Positions 1 through 7,791 of a DNA stretch of 28,792 nucleotides are shown in pieces. The stretch is from CAZQHK01 sp964593455 (GTDB lineage: Bacteria; Muiribacteriota; CAYSPT01): contig CAZQHK010000048.1 in the NCBI GenBank assembly GCA_964593455.1, positions 1 to 28,792 of the forward strand, written 5' to 3'. Positions within the stretch are counted from its first letter, which is position 1, and each line of letters starts with the position of its first letter. The position numbers were made by a program, and so were the translations under genes. Below the pieces are notes generated by a model. That model ran no database searches. It was not told the DNA's origin and saw only the letters and a program-made list of their open reading frames with translations.

Positions 1-52
1 CAAGAGTAAAGCTTTGTTATGGGCGAAGAGGCACGAAATTGAGAAGATCACA

Positions 53-85
53 CCTCAAGTAAGAAACGTGGAGAGTGAGGTTGGG
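53..85 (+). repeat. Dispersed intergenic repeat, copy A
   Basis: Diverged full-length copy of the window's intergenic repeat. It reads CCTCAAGTAAGAAACGTGG then AGAGTGAGGTTGGG, against CCCTCAAGCAAGAAGTGTAG and AAAGTAAGGTTGG in copy C. It lies just downstream of the stop of the minus-strand deacetylase gene, and no gene is visible in bases 1-111. Seen directly in the sequence; function unknown. Confidence 0.7.
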
Positions 86-111
86 AAAACTACGTGCTGG
101 TGAGTCACATA

Positions 112-1140
112 TTACTCGGAGTACACAGTCTTGATATCGGCGGCACTATTTATATCCGTACCGGGTGAAACGGTGAGTAGCTCTGAAACCGGGACGATAT
201 CAATTCGCTCTTTCCTGAAAAGGGGAATCATTTCCTTAATCGCCTGAGCGGTGGAATGCCTGGTGTGTCCTATTCCCACGGCAGTCCCGTTTTTTAAAGC
301 CACCGTGATCAGGAGTTCGAGTTGTCCCTTTATGTAGTCCACAGAACTGACATTATCCAGGAATACATTCCTCTGGGTAGTCGGTACGCCGCACCGTTGA
401 GCGGTTTGCATCCCAATAGAATGAAGGGCCGTGCGCGAATCCACATAAAAGAGCCGTAGCTCTTTGATTAAAGGCATCAGTTCGGACATGATCCGTTCGT
501 TCTTGGTCGCTTTGGAGCCCATATGATTGTTGATTCCCACGGCGTTGGGGACCCACCCCAGCGCCTCGATAAATTTCAGTCGTATTTCGTCCCGGCTGAG
601 CGATACGGTAATACCATACGGACCCAGCGCAACCGGGCTGTTTTCAGCTTCCATAGGCATGTGCAGCATGACTTCAAATCCTCGCCGATGTGCTTCACGC
701 GCAGTCCAGATCGATTTTTTCAGGCCTGGCAGCACGGATATCGTGAGGGGAACACTCAGTGACAAAATTGCGTCGGTAGCTTTACCGCCATATCCCATGT
801 CGTCTATGATGATGGCTACCCGGGCCCGAGGGGGCTCAGCCCCGTCTACGGCTTCCCATTTTTCCCTGAAATCTTGAGTCATAGAGGTGTCGAACACCGC
901 GTAAGCAGGCCCCTGCGGTTTTTTTGAGAACCGGTCAAACATATTGATACGGAATGACCCGGGAGGTTCAGGACGTCCTTCGTCGGCGGCGGAAACAAGC
1001 AGTCCGGCGAATAAGGCTAGTCCCAGGAGTATTACCAATGTAATCCCACTCGATAGCACCATAAAACGCAGGGTGCAATCATTGTTCCAGGGCAAAGCGG
1101 TAGTTCTCATGGCAATCGTTCCCATTAATTGAAGTTGCAT
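112..1140 (-). CDS. Divergent polysaccharide deacetylase family protein (YibQ/DUF610-like)
   Basis: Predicted envelope protein of the divergent polysaccharide deacetylase family, a NodB-like fold related to E. coli YibQ. An N-terminal hydrophobic segment (about residues 28-50, ILLGLALFAGLLVSAA) anchors or exports it. The domain follows from about residue 105: VAIIIDDMGYGGK, then LTISVLPGLKKS, VMLHMPMEAE, AVGINNHMGSKAT and FYVDSRT. These are the conserved DD, H-x-P-M-E and N-H-x-G-S motifs expected for metal binding in this family. The substrate is not known from sequence. The start is uncertain. ATG at 1140 is used here; TTG at 1146 and ATGs at 1125 and 1110 are in frame. The strong GGAGG at 1171-1175 is too far from all of them and sits ideally before an out-of-frame ATG-TAG. 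No partner gene is adjacent; the divergent neighbour is sucC. Confidence 0.85.
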   Translation of the reverse strand: MQLQLMGTIAMRTTALPWNNDCTLRFMVLSSGITLVILLGLALFAGLLVSAADEGRPEPPGSFRINMFDRFSKKPQGPAYAVFDTSMTQDFREKWEAVDGAEPPRARVAIIIDDMGYGGKATDAILSLSVPLTISVLPGLKKSIWTAREAHRRGFEVMLHMPMEAENSPVALGPYGITVSLSRDEIRLKFIEALGWVPNAVGINNHMGSKATKNERIMSELMPLIKELRLFYVDSRTALHSIGMQTAQRCGVPTTQRNVFLDNVSSVDYIKGQLELLITVALKNGTAVGIGHTRHSTAQAIKEMIPLFRKERIDIVPVSELLTVSPGTDINSAADIKTVYSE

Positions 1141-1201
1141 ACACAAACGGATATACTCTACATCCGTCGGTCCTCCTTATATATCGTCTGCTCGAGTAAT
1201 A

Positions 1202-1207
1202 ATTATA
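1202..1207 (-). promoter_or_regulatory. Possible -10 box for the deacetylase gene
   Basis: On the minus strand these bases read TATAAT, a perfect sigma-70 -10 hexamer about 60 bases before the gene start. No convincing -35 element lies 16-18 bases upstream, so this is only a tentative promoter. Confidence 0.3.
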
Positions 1208-1299
1208 AGAGCGTTTCTCTCCAGGCGTGGAAAATTTTTTTGAGAACACATATATAAAGAGGCTTTTTGGCCGGTGTGGCGTTACTGGTGAAATATTCC

Positions 1300-1367
1300 G
1301 GTCAATATGATAGAATGACCGCTTGGCAGGTCAAACCGGTTGTGAAATACCTACAGCAAGTTTGACC
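1300..1367 (+). promoter_or_regulatory. Alternating GGTCA/TGACC half-sites upstream of sucCD
   Basis: The leader of sucC holds four alternating half-sites: GGTCA at 1300-1304, TGACC at 1316-1320, GGTCAAAC at 1329-1336 and GTTTGACC at 1360-1367. The first pair brackets a -10-like TATGAT at 1306-1311. The second pair is an 8-bp perfect inverted repeat with a 23-base spacer. The layout fits a dimeric repressor operator over a promoter, or an RNA hairpin in the 5' leader. The regulator is unknown. Confidence 0.4.
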
Positions 1368-1393
1368 CGAACCGAAAGGAGGATTTTGTGACT

Positions 1394-2560
1394 ATGCGGT
1401 TACATGAATACCAGGCCAAAGAACTTTTCAGAGCGGCCGGGATACCGACCCCGGAGGGCCGGGTAATTTCGACTGCTGATGAAGCTCGGAAAGCAGCCGA
1501 AGAACTCGGCGGTTCGGTAGTGGTTAAAGCTCAGGTCCAGGTCGGAGGACGGGGTAAAGCCGGCGGTATCAAATTGGTTTCCACTCCGGACGAGGCTCAC
1601 CAGATGGCCGAACAGATTCTCTCCACACCGCTTAAAGGGCTTCCGGTAAGGAAGTGCCTGGTGGAAAAATGTCAGGAGATAAAGGAAGAAAACTATCTCG
1701 GCATAGTTGTCGACCGGACCCGGCGTTGCCCGGTTATGATCTTCAGCCGTTCGGGTGGTATAGATATCGAAGAAGTGGCTCGAACCACACCGGAAAAGGT
1801 GTTGAAGCAACCAATCGATCCTCAGATCGGCCTTCCCGGTTACATAGTGAGATCCATGGCGGTTAAAGCCGGATTGGATACCCGGTTACTCAACTCTTTT
1901 CAGAAGGTGGCGAGCACTCTCTACTCGTTATTCACCAGTAAAGACGCTACGCTGATCGAGATTAATCCGTTGGCGGTAGTTGGGGAAAAGAGCTTGCTGG
2001 CCTTGGACGGCAAGCTGATTGTGGACGACAACGCGGACTACCGTCAGCAGTCAATTGCTGCCGAGGTAGACCGCTCAGACCTCTCGCCGCAGGAAATGCA
2101 AGCCAGGGAAATAGGTGTAAGCTATGTCAAGCTAGACGGTAACATTGGCTGTATTGTCAACGGTGCCGGCCTGGCCATGGCTACCATGGATCTGGTCAAA
2201 TATTTTGGAGCCGAGCCGGCCAATTTCCTGGATATCGGTGGCGGCGCCAAAGAGGAACAGATAGCGCAAGCTTACAAGATTGTCGTCTCGGATCCAGGGG
2301 TTAAAGTTGTGTTTGTCAATATCTTTGGCGGTATCGTTCGTTGTGACCGGGTCGCCCGTGGACTCCTGGCGGCCCGCCGGGAAGTGGGGGATGATATTCC
2401 CCTGGTGGTCAGACTCCTTGGCACTAATCTGGAGGAAGCGCTCAAATTGTTGAAAGAGGCAGGTGTCAGTGCTCTGGAAGAAATGGAAGCAGGCGCCAGG
2501 GAGGCGGTCAGATTGGCCGGCTCGGTGGAAACCGCGCGGGCGGAGGTGATGGAACAATGA
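1394..2560 (+). CDS. sucC: Succinate-CoA ligase (ADP-forming) subunit beta
   Basis: Beta subunit of succinyl-CoA synthetase, the TCA-cycle enzyme that interconverts succinyl-CoA and succinate with substrate-level NTP formation, working in the cytoplasm with SucD. The N-terminus MRLHEYQAKELF matches the family start, followed by the ATP-grasp domain (VVKAQVQVGGRGKAGG; ATLIEINPLAVV) and the C-terminal ligase domain (LDGNIGCIVNGAGLAMATMD; NFLDIGGGA; VVFVNIFGGIVRCD). Length of about 388 residues is normal. The SD AAAGGAGG at 1375-1382 could serve GTG at 1388 or ATG at 1394; the latter matches family N-termini. It overlaps sucD by 4 bases (ATGA), so the two are translationally coupled. Confidence 0.97.
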   Translation: MRLHEYQAKELFRAAGIPTPEGRVISTADEARKAAEELGGSVVVKAQVQVGGRGKAGGIKLVSTPDEAHQMAEQILSTPLKGLPVRKCLVEKCQEIKEENYLGIVVDRTRRCPVMIFSRSGGIDIEEVARTTPEKVLKQPIDPQIGLPGYIVRSMAVKAGLDTRLLNSFQKVASTLYSLFTSKDATLIEINPLAVVGEKSLLALDGKLIVDDNADYRQQSIAAEVDRSDLSPQEMQAREIGVSYVKLDGNIGCIVNGAGLAMATMDLVKYFGAEPANFLDIGGGAKEEQIAQAYKIVVSDPGVKVVFVNIFGGIVRCDRVARGLLAARREVGDDIPLVVRLLGTNLEEALKLLKEAGVSALEEMEAGAREAVRLAGSVETARAEVMEQ

Positions 2561-3444
2561 GTATCCTTCTCGACAAGGAAACCAGGCTCCTGGTACAGGG
2601 AATTACCGGACGTGAGGGAACGTTTCATACCACCCGGATGATCGAGTACGGTACCAATGTGGTGGCCGGTGTAACTCCGGGCAAAGGCGGGCAGGTCGTT
2701 TTGGATAGACCGGTTTTCAACACCGTTGAAGAGGCGTGCCGGGAGACCGGCGCCAACGCTTCGGTCATTTTCGTACCAGCCTTCGCCGCAGCCGACGCCA
2801 TTATGGAGTCGGCTGCCAGTGATCTCGATCTCGTCGTCTGTATCGCCGAAGGTATACCGGTGCAGGATATGATGAAAGTACGCCGGTTTATCGCAGACCG
2901 GAAAACAAGATTGGTCGGCGCCAACTGCCCCGGTGTGATCTCTCCCGGGAAAGCCAAAGCAGGAATTATGTCGGGCGCCATACACACCCCGGGGCCGGTG
3001 GGAGTCGTTTCCCGCAGCGGCACTCTCACGTACGAAATAGTGTACCATCTCACCAGGGTAGGTATCGGGCAGAGCACGTGTGTCGGTATCGGCGGTGACC
3101 AGGTAGTGGGACAAAACTTCCTTGATATTCTGGAGCTTTTCGAAGCCGATGACGAGACAAAGGGGGTAGCGCTCATTGGCGAAATAGGCGGTGAAGACGA
3201 GCAGCGTGCGGCCAGATATATCTCCTCTAAAATGAGCAAACCGGTCGTGGCCTTCGTGGCCGGCCAGACCGCTCCTCCGGGAAAACGGATGGGACATGCC
3301 GGCGCCATTATTGCCGGCACCGAGGGCACGGCTGCTGAAAAGATAAGCACTTTCGAAGAAAACAATGTCAAAGTAGCGGCTTATCCGGCGGAGGTAGCCG
3401 AGATCATGAAGTCTATCTTTACCGGTTCTTCTGTGGATGCGTAA
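2557..3444 (+). CDS. sucD: Succinate-CoA ligase subunit alpha
   Basis: Alpha subunit, which carries the CoA-binding Rossmann domain (starting SILLDKETRLLVQGITGREG) and the phosphorylated histidine. The histidine lies in the loop GHAGAIIAGTEGTA near residue 247. Other family signatures are GANCPGVISPG (about residues 128-138), VVSRSGTLTYE and GIGGDQVVGQNFLD. Length of 295 residues is standard. The start codon overlaps the sucC stop, and a terminator follows 15 bases after the stop, so sucCD forms a two-gene operon. Confidence 0.97.
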   Translation: MSILLDKETRLLVQGITGREGTFHTTRMIEYGTNVVAGVTPGKGGQVVLDRPVFNTVEEACRETGANASVIFVPAFAAADAIMESAASDLDLVVCIAEGIPVQDMMKVRRFIADRKTRLVGANCPGVISPGKAKAGIMSGAIHTPGPVGVVSRSGTLTYEIVYHLTRVGIGQSTCVGIGGDQVVGQNFLDILELFEADDETKGVALIGEIGGEDEQRAARYISSKMSKPVVAFVAGQTAPPGKRMGHAGAIIAGTEGTAAEKISTFEENNVKVAAYPAEVAEIMKSIFTGSSVDA

Positions 3445-3459
3445 GGCGCGGAAAGAAAG

Positions 3460-3497
3460 AAAAGGAGGTGTGGATAGAACCGCACCTCCTTTTGTTT
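3460..3497 (+). terminator. Intrinsic terminator after sucD
   Basis: A perfect 11-bp stem, AAAAGGAGGTG (3460-3470) with CACCTCCTTTT (3483-3493), closes a 12-base loop and runs into TTTTGTTTG. It lies 15 bases past the sucD stop. The 3' arm includes CACCTCCTTT, the same letters as the conserved 3' end of 16S rRNA. Confidence 0.8.
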
Positions 3498-3499
3498 GT

Positions 3500-3536
3500 C
3501 TCAAGCAAGAAGTGTAGAAATTGAAAGTGTAGAAAG
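3500..3536 (+). repeat. Dispersed intergenic repeat, copy B
   Basis: Begins CTCAAGCAAGAAGTGTAGAA, identical to copy C over its first 20 bases, then contains a second GTGTAGAAAG block after ATTGAAA instead of the usual AAGG tail. It directly follows the sucD terminator. Seen in the sequence; function unknown. Confidence 0.8.
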
Positions 3537-3612
3537 AAGACCCGGTCGAAGCTTTTGTGTTTTTACTAATGTGAGTGTAAACATTGTGGTACAGCGTAAG
3601 CTGGGTGGTCCC

Positions 3613-3648
3613 GCCCTCAAGCAAGAAGTGTAGAAAGTAAGGTTGGAG
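3613..3648 (+). repeat. Dispersed intergenic repeat, copy C (reference copy)
   Basis: The cleanest plus-strand copy: CCCTCAAGCAAGAAGTGTAG followed by AAAGTAAGGTTGGAG. It lies immediately before the larA-like gene. Its last bases (GGAG, 3645-3648) are well placed, five bases before GTG 3654, to act as that gene's ribosome binding site. Confidence 0.85.
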
Positions 3649-3653
3649 ACTTA

Positions 3654-5306
3654 GTGAAGGTCAAATTCAAATATGGTGATTCCTTTAAAGTGTTCGATAT
3701 TCAGGATCACCATGTTTTAGAAGTAATCAAACCGCCCGTGTCCTTCCCGTTGCCAGACGTTAGACAGACGGTGAGAAATCGACTGCGCCAACCCGATACC
3801 GGACCTTCGCTGACAGAGTTACTTTTACGGGTGCGGGAGACCCACCGTGTATTGATCGTTGTCAGTGATATCACCAGGAGTATTCCTCAGTACCCTCAGA
3901 TACTCGAAGAACTGGTAGAAGAAATAAATCGCTCGGTGAAGGGGGCCGAGATCAGATTCCTGATTGCCACCGGTACCCACCGGCCCCTGGCTTCCGAAGA
4001 GATCCGTTCTATTTACGGAGAACTGTTAACCGATAGCTACTCTTTTGCTAATCACGACTGCGATTCTCCCGATCTGATCGAGATAGGGCGGCTTTCATCG
4101 GGTATTCCACTCACGGTGAATCAGTTGGTAAAATGGGCGGATGTATTCATCGTCACCGGCCGGGTAGCTCCTCACTATTTCTCAGGTTTCTCCGGTGGAC
4201 GAAAAAGCGTTTTACCGGGAATCAGCGGCCGTGAAGTTATCAGAGCTAACCACAGCCGTGTAGCGCATCCGCACGTCGGACTTGGCAAATTGGCCGGTAA
4301 TCCCATCCACGAGGAGATGGTGGAGGCCGCCCAATTGGCCGGCGTTGATTTTGCCTTGATGGTTGTTATGAATATGGAAAAACAAGCGGTCGGCGTGTTC
4401 GCCGGAGAAATCATCGAAACCCATGAAAAAGCTTGCCGTGTTTGCCTGGAAGTGTGCGGTGTAACCGGGAAAATTCCGGCCGACTGCGTAGTCACTTCAT
4501 CTGGTGGTTTCCCTCAAGATTTAAGTGTATTTCAAATGCAGCGGACGCTTCAGAATACAAAAGCCCTTTTAAAACCAGGTGGTTCATTCCTGGTGTTCGG
4601 AGAAGCCAGGGAAGGAATCGGGCAGGATACTTTCGAGACATGGCTGTCTTCCGCTGCCACCCCGGATGAGTTGCTGTCCGTGCCTGAAAACCAGGTGAAA
4701 GTTGGCGGACACACAGCGGTTCTTACCGCCAGACTTCTTGTCCGTAATACCGTGTGCATGATATCTTATTGTGCACCTGAACAACTGGAACGGATTTTTT
4801 TCAAAGGGTTTAGCAGTGGGGAGGAGGGGCTTGAGTTCATGCAAAACCGGCATGGCTCAGATTTTACAGCATACCTTGTTCCCGATGGGACCTTCCTTAT
4901 GGCTCATCAGGGAGCCCTTAACGAAGGCAGCAATAGAGATAAAGAACCGTCTACTGAGCTCCCTACGCGCCGACACTCGCATGGAAAACGCAGCGGCAGT
5001 AACGGTTGGTGGCGAAAAAAACGTGGCCGACGGTCAGGTAAAAGAGAAAAGTTATCCCGAGTGAGTTTTGTTATATGGGGAGCGTTACTGGGAATGTTGC
5101 TGGGATACCTGGTAATGTGGTCAAATGGAAGTGCCGGAAGCATCCTGATAATTTTCTGGACAAACCTTATCGCGGACATCATTGGTATGATCGACTCGGT
5201 CGTCACATTTGCCATCAAGCGCCTGGCCATTATCATGGGAGGAAGCTTCGGGGCTGTCTGCGGGTATTTCCTGTACCAGTGGTACACTTCGAAAATATCC
5301 TCATAA
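3654..5306 (+). CDS. LarA-family nickel-pincer (NPN) enzyme with an added C-terminal membrane domain
   Basis: Residues 1 to about 420 form a complete LarA/DUF2088 domain, the family of lactate racemase and related racemases or epimerases that use a nickel-pincer nucleotide. Cofactor and catalytic residues known from Lactobacillus plantarum LarA appear at nearly identical positions: R75 (SDITRSIP), H109 (TGTHRP), H174 and K184 (APHYFSGFSGGRKSVLPG) and H200 (RANHSR). A lysine usual near residue 298 appears as Arg (FQMQRTLQ). LarA proteins normally end near residue 425. Here a very basic linker (about 428-466, with HSHGKR and WWRKKRGRR) leads to about three predicted membrane helices (about 468-490, 496-520, 523-545). 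The natural substrate cannot be told, since LarA homologues act on many 2-hydroxy acids. NPN synthesis genes larB, larC and larE are not in the window. GTG start with GGAG five bases upstream. Confidence 0.85.
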   Translation: MKVKFKYGDSFKVFDIQDHHVLEVIKPPVSFPLPDVRQTVRNRLRQPDTGPSLTELLLRVRETHRVLIVVSDITRSIPQYPQILEELVEEINRSVKGAEIRFLIATGTHRPLASEEIRSIYGELLTDSYSFANHDCDSPDLIEIGRLSSGIPLTVNQLVKWADVFIVTGRVAPHYFSGFSGGRKSVLPGISGREVIRANHSRVAHPHVGLGKLAGNPIHEEMVEAAQLAGVDFALMVVMNMEKQAVGVFAGEIIETHEKACRVCLEVCGVTGKIPADCVVTSSGGFPQDLSVFQMQRTLQNTKALLKPGGSFLVFGEAREGIGQDTFETWLSSAATPDELLSVPENQVKVGGHTAVLTARLLVRNTVCMISYCAPEQLERIFFKGFSSGEEGLEFMQNRHGSDFTAYLVPDGTFLMAHQGALNEGSNRDKEPSTELPTRRHSHGKRSGSNGWWRKKRGRRSGKREKLSRVSFVIWGALLGMLLGYLVMWSNGSAGSILIIFWTNLIADIIGMIDSVVTFAIKRLAIIMGGSFGAVCGYFLYQWYTSKISS

Positions 5307-5428
5307 TGTCTGCCCGCAGAAGTTTTTAACGTCACTCTGATTGTTTGATGACAATTTGCAATGAATTCTGTGCGAAAAATTCTGTCAGTAGAATAAAATC
5401 CCGTTGTTGCATGAAGGGAAAACCGTAC

Positions 5429-6445
5429 ATGGATGGTGAGAACAATCAGTTTCTCCTGACCGGTGACGATATCGAAATCAGGTATCTCCCTGATCTTCGA
5501 TTGGCAGTGATCGGGTATGGAAACCAGGGACGGGCACAGGCTTTGAATCTGGTTGACAGCGGGTGCGATGTGGTGGTGGGGCTTCGTCCCGACAGCCCGA
5601 GACTAGGACGAGCCGAGTCGGACGGGATGACTGTCCTCGATTTGGACAAAGCTGCTGAAACATCCGACATGGTGTTTTTTCTTATTCCTGATGAGACGCA
5701 CACCGACGTCTTTAACCGGTATATAGAACCGGTGCTCAAACCGGGCCGAACGCTGGTATTTGCCCATGGTTTCAGTCTGCACTATGGGCTGGTCAAACCG
5801 GCCTCGGATGTGGATGTGGTACTGGTCTCACCCAAGGGTATCGGATCCAAGGTTCGCGAGATGTATCTCCAGGGATTCGGCGTACCGGGTCTGGTGGCGG
5901 TATATAACGATGCCACCGGGCATGCCCGGCAAAAAGCACTGGAGGTCTGCCATGCTCTGGGTTTTTTGCGTTGCGGTGTGTTGGAAACCACGGTGGCTGA
6001 GGAGACGGAAGTAGACCTTTTTACCGAGCAGGCGGTGTTATGCGGAGGTCTCAGTTCGCTTATCGAAGCCGCCTTCGACACGCTTACAGAAGCCGGATAC
6101 AGTCCGGAAATAGCTTATTTTGAATGTCTTCACGAGGTAAAACTGATTGCCGACATGCTGTATCTGCACGGGGTGTCCGGTATGCGTGACAGGATCAGTA
6201 GCGTAGCTCTGCATGGTGATATCTTTGTGGGACCCCGTATCATCGACCAACGCCTCAGAGACAGACTTAAACTGGTTCTGGCTGAAATCCGCGACGGAAC
6301 TTTCTTCGATTCCTATATGGGCGAGATTATGTCCGGACGTCAGACAACCGGCGAGAAGATTGAGAAAAGCCGCCGGAGTTTGCTGGAAACTGTGGGTCGC
6401 CGTCTTCGTCAGGCTATGAAAAAGAACGGCGGGAACGAGGCTTGA
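5429..6445 (+). CDS. ilvC: Ketol-acid reductoisomerase, class I
   Basis: Catalyses the NAD(P)H-dependent Mg2+ isomeroreduction of acetohydroxy acids in valine, leucine and isoleucine synthesis. Seen: the Rossmann motif LAVIGYGNQGRAQALNL, LVFAHGFSLHY with the active-site His, and LVSPKGIG. The metal ligands are present in VDLFTEQAVLCGG (D and E four apart) and YFECLHEVKLI (E and E four apart), and a serine in RISSVALHGD. The ATG at 5429 (AAGGGA upstream) gives 338 residues, the usual class I length. TTG 5345 or ATG 5411 would add an atypical extension. The GYGNQG and SPKGIG variants differ slightly from the common GYGSQG and SPKGPG. No other ilv or leu genes are adjacent. Its 3' end overlaps hflX on the other strand by 32 bases. 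Confidence 0.9.
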   Translation: MDGENNQFLLTGDDIEIRYLPDLRLAVIGYGNQGRAQALNLVDSGCDVVVGLRPDSPRLGRAESDGMTVLDLDKAAETSDMVFFLIPDETHTDVFNRYIEPVLKPGRTLVFAHGFSLHYGLVKPASDVDVVLVSPKGIGSKVREMYLQGFGVPGLVAVYNDATGHARQKALEVCHALGFLRCGVLETTVAEETEVDLFTEQAVLCGGLSSLIEAAFDTLTEAGYSPEIAYFECLHEVKLIADMLYLHGVSGMRDRISSVALHGDIFVGPRIIDQRLRDRLKLVLAEIRDGTFFDSYMGEIMSGRQTTGEKIEKSRRSLLETVGRRLRQAMKKNGGNEA

Positions 6446-7532
6446 AAGCCGTTATCTCATCCAGCATCGTGTCCACCTTGTCTACAAGCGCATCCAGACC
6501 TTCACCTGTCAAGGCAGAGACACAGATTGAGCCCGGTATTTTCTGAAGACATCGGTTCCTGGCCCGAAGGTTCTTTACGAGGTCCGACTTATTGAATACC
6601 GTGAATCCCGGTCGTCCTTCCGGAATGATCTCTTCCAGGGTATTGATGACGGTCTGGTGCTGTTGCTCCCACTCGGGATACGATACATCAACCACATTAA
6701 GTATAAGGTCTGCCATGGTAATTTCTTCCAGGGTAGCCCTGAAGGCATCAACCAGAAGGTGCGGCAGCCTCCTGATCAGTCCGACGGTATCCGTCAGCAG
6801 CACGGTCCGTCCGGATCTGGTCGACACCCGTCTGACGGTGGGATCCAGGGTGGCAAAGAGCTTGTTGTCTACCAGGACGTCGGCTGATGTGACCGCGTTA
6901 AGGATGGTTGATTTGCCGACATTCGTGTAACCGAGCAGCGCCACTACCGGTACATTACGTTTGCGCCGTTGTTTACGTTGTTGCGCCCGTTGTTTTCGGA
7001 TCTTAGCGATCTTCCGTTTGAGAGTCGAGAGGCGCTGCAGGATTCGGCGCCGGTCCACCTCCAACTGGGTTTCACCCGGTCCCCGGGTACCGATACCGCC
7101 TCGCTGTCTCGACAGATGGGTCCACATCCGGGTAAGCCGGGGTAGCATATACGAGAGTTGGGCGTATTCCACCTGGAGTTTTCCTTCCAGGGACTGAGCC
7201 CGCTGCGCGAATATGTCCAGGATGAGTCCGGTTCGGTCCACTACTTTGACTTCGAGAGTCTGTTCTAAATTTCTGATCTGGGCCGGGGTGAGATCCTGTT
7301 CCGAAAGAACCAAGCTGATATCGGGGTTGAGGTCGAGAAAGTCTTTGATTTCCTCGATCTTCCCTTTGCCGAGCAGGGTTGAGGGCACCGGTTTGTCCCG
7401 CCGCTGAATAAAAGTCTTTATTATTTCTGCTCCGGCTGTTTTAGACAAAGAGACGAGTTCTTCCAGGATGTCGTCAAGCTCGTGAGTGTTCCAGCCGCGG
7501 TTGAGGGCGATGATTATCGCTTGTTCCGACAT
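6414..7532 (-). CDS. hflX: GTPase HflX
   Basis: Ribosome-associated GTPase that binds the 50S subunit and is linked to splitting stalled or heat-damaged ribosomes. Domains: N-terminal HflX domain (about 1-170, including STLLGKGKIEEI, VVDRTGLILDIFAQRAQ, RGGIGTRGPGETQLEVDRRR), a basic coiled-coil linker (about 160-195, IAKIRKQRAQQRKQRRKR), then the G domain: G1 LLGYTNVGKSTILNA, G2 FATLDPTVRR, G3 TDTVGLIRRLP, G4 FNKSDL, G5 SALTGEGL. ATG 7532 is preferred because GGAGG lies 8 bases upstream; a TTG at 7556 is in frame. A TACAAT box at 7567-7572 on the same strand may be its -10. The gene converges with ilvC and overlaps its last 32 bases. Confidence 0.95.
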   Translation of the reverse strand: MSEQAIIIALNRGWNTHELDDILEELVSLSKTAGAEIIKTFIQRRDKPVPSTLLGKGKIEEIKDFLDLNPDISLVLSEQDLTPAQIRNLEQTLEVKVVDRTGLILDIFAQRAQSLEGKLQVEYAQLSYMLPRLTRMWTHLSRQRGGIGTRGPGETQLEVDRRRILQRLSTLKRKIAKIRKQRAQQRKQRRKRNVPVVALLGYTNVGKSTILNAVTSADVLVDNKLFATLDPTVRRVSTRSGRTVLLTDTVGLIRRLPHLLVDAFRATLEEITMADLILNVVDVSYPEWEQQHQTVINTLEEIIPEGRPGFTVFNKSDLVKNLRARNRCLQKIPGSICVSALTGEGLDALVDKVDTMLDEITAFKPRSRRSFS

Positions 7533-7654
7533 GTTTTGACCTCCATGGATTAACAAATGATGTGCGATTGTAACACATCGTCGTGTCCGTTTACCATTAA
7601 CCTATATTCCGGACATTGCTTCATTCTATCCATCTCCATCTCACACGTACTTGC

Positions 7655-7697
7655 TTCTTCAACCTTAACTTTCTACGCTTTCTTGCTTGAGGGTGGG
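7655..7697 (-). repeat. Dispersed intergenic repeat, copy D (minus strand)
   Basis: Read on the minus strand: CCCACCCTCAAGCAAGAA, AGCGTAGAAAGTTAAGG, TTGAAGAA. It matches copy C across its full length with small indels in the middle. It lies upstream of hflX in the non-coding region. Confidence 0.85.
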
Positions 7698-7791
7698 AGG
7701 GGAGATGTCATTGAGAAACAGACACTGGAGTGGGCAAAAAGACCATAACGACGAACAGACCAGACAACAAGAAGTTGAGATTGAGATGATT

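Noticed and set aside
3483..3493. Fragment of a 16S rRNA gene 3' end
   Set aside because: Only the CACCTCCTTT letters match; the rest of the 16S tail is absent and the bases form a terminator arm.
2272..3624. 450-residue open frame antisense to sucC/sucD
   Set aside because: It lies wholly opposite two certain genes, has odd composition and no motifs; long antisense frames are common in GC-biased codons.
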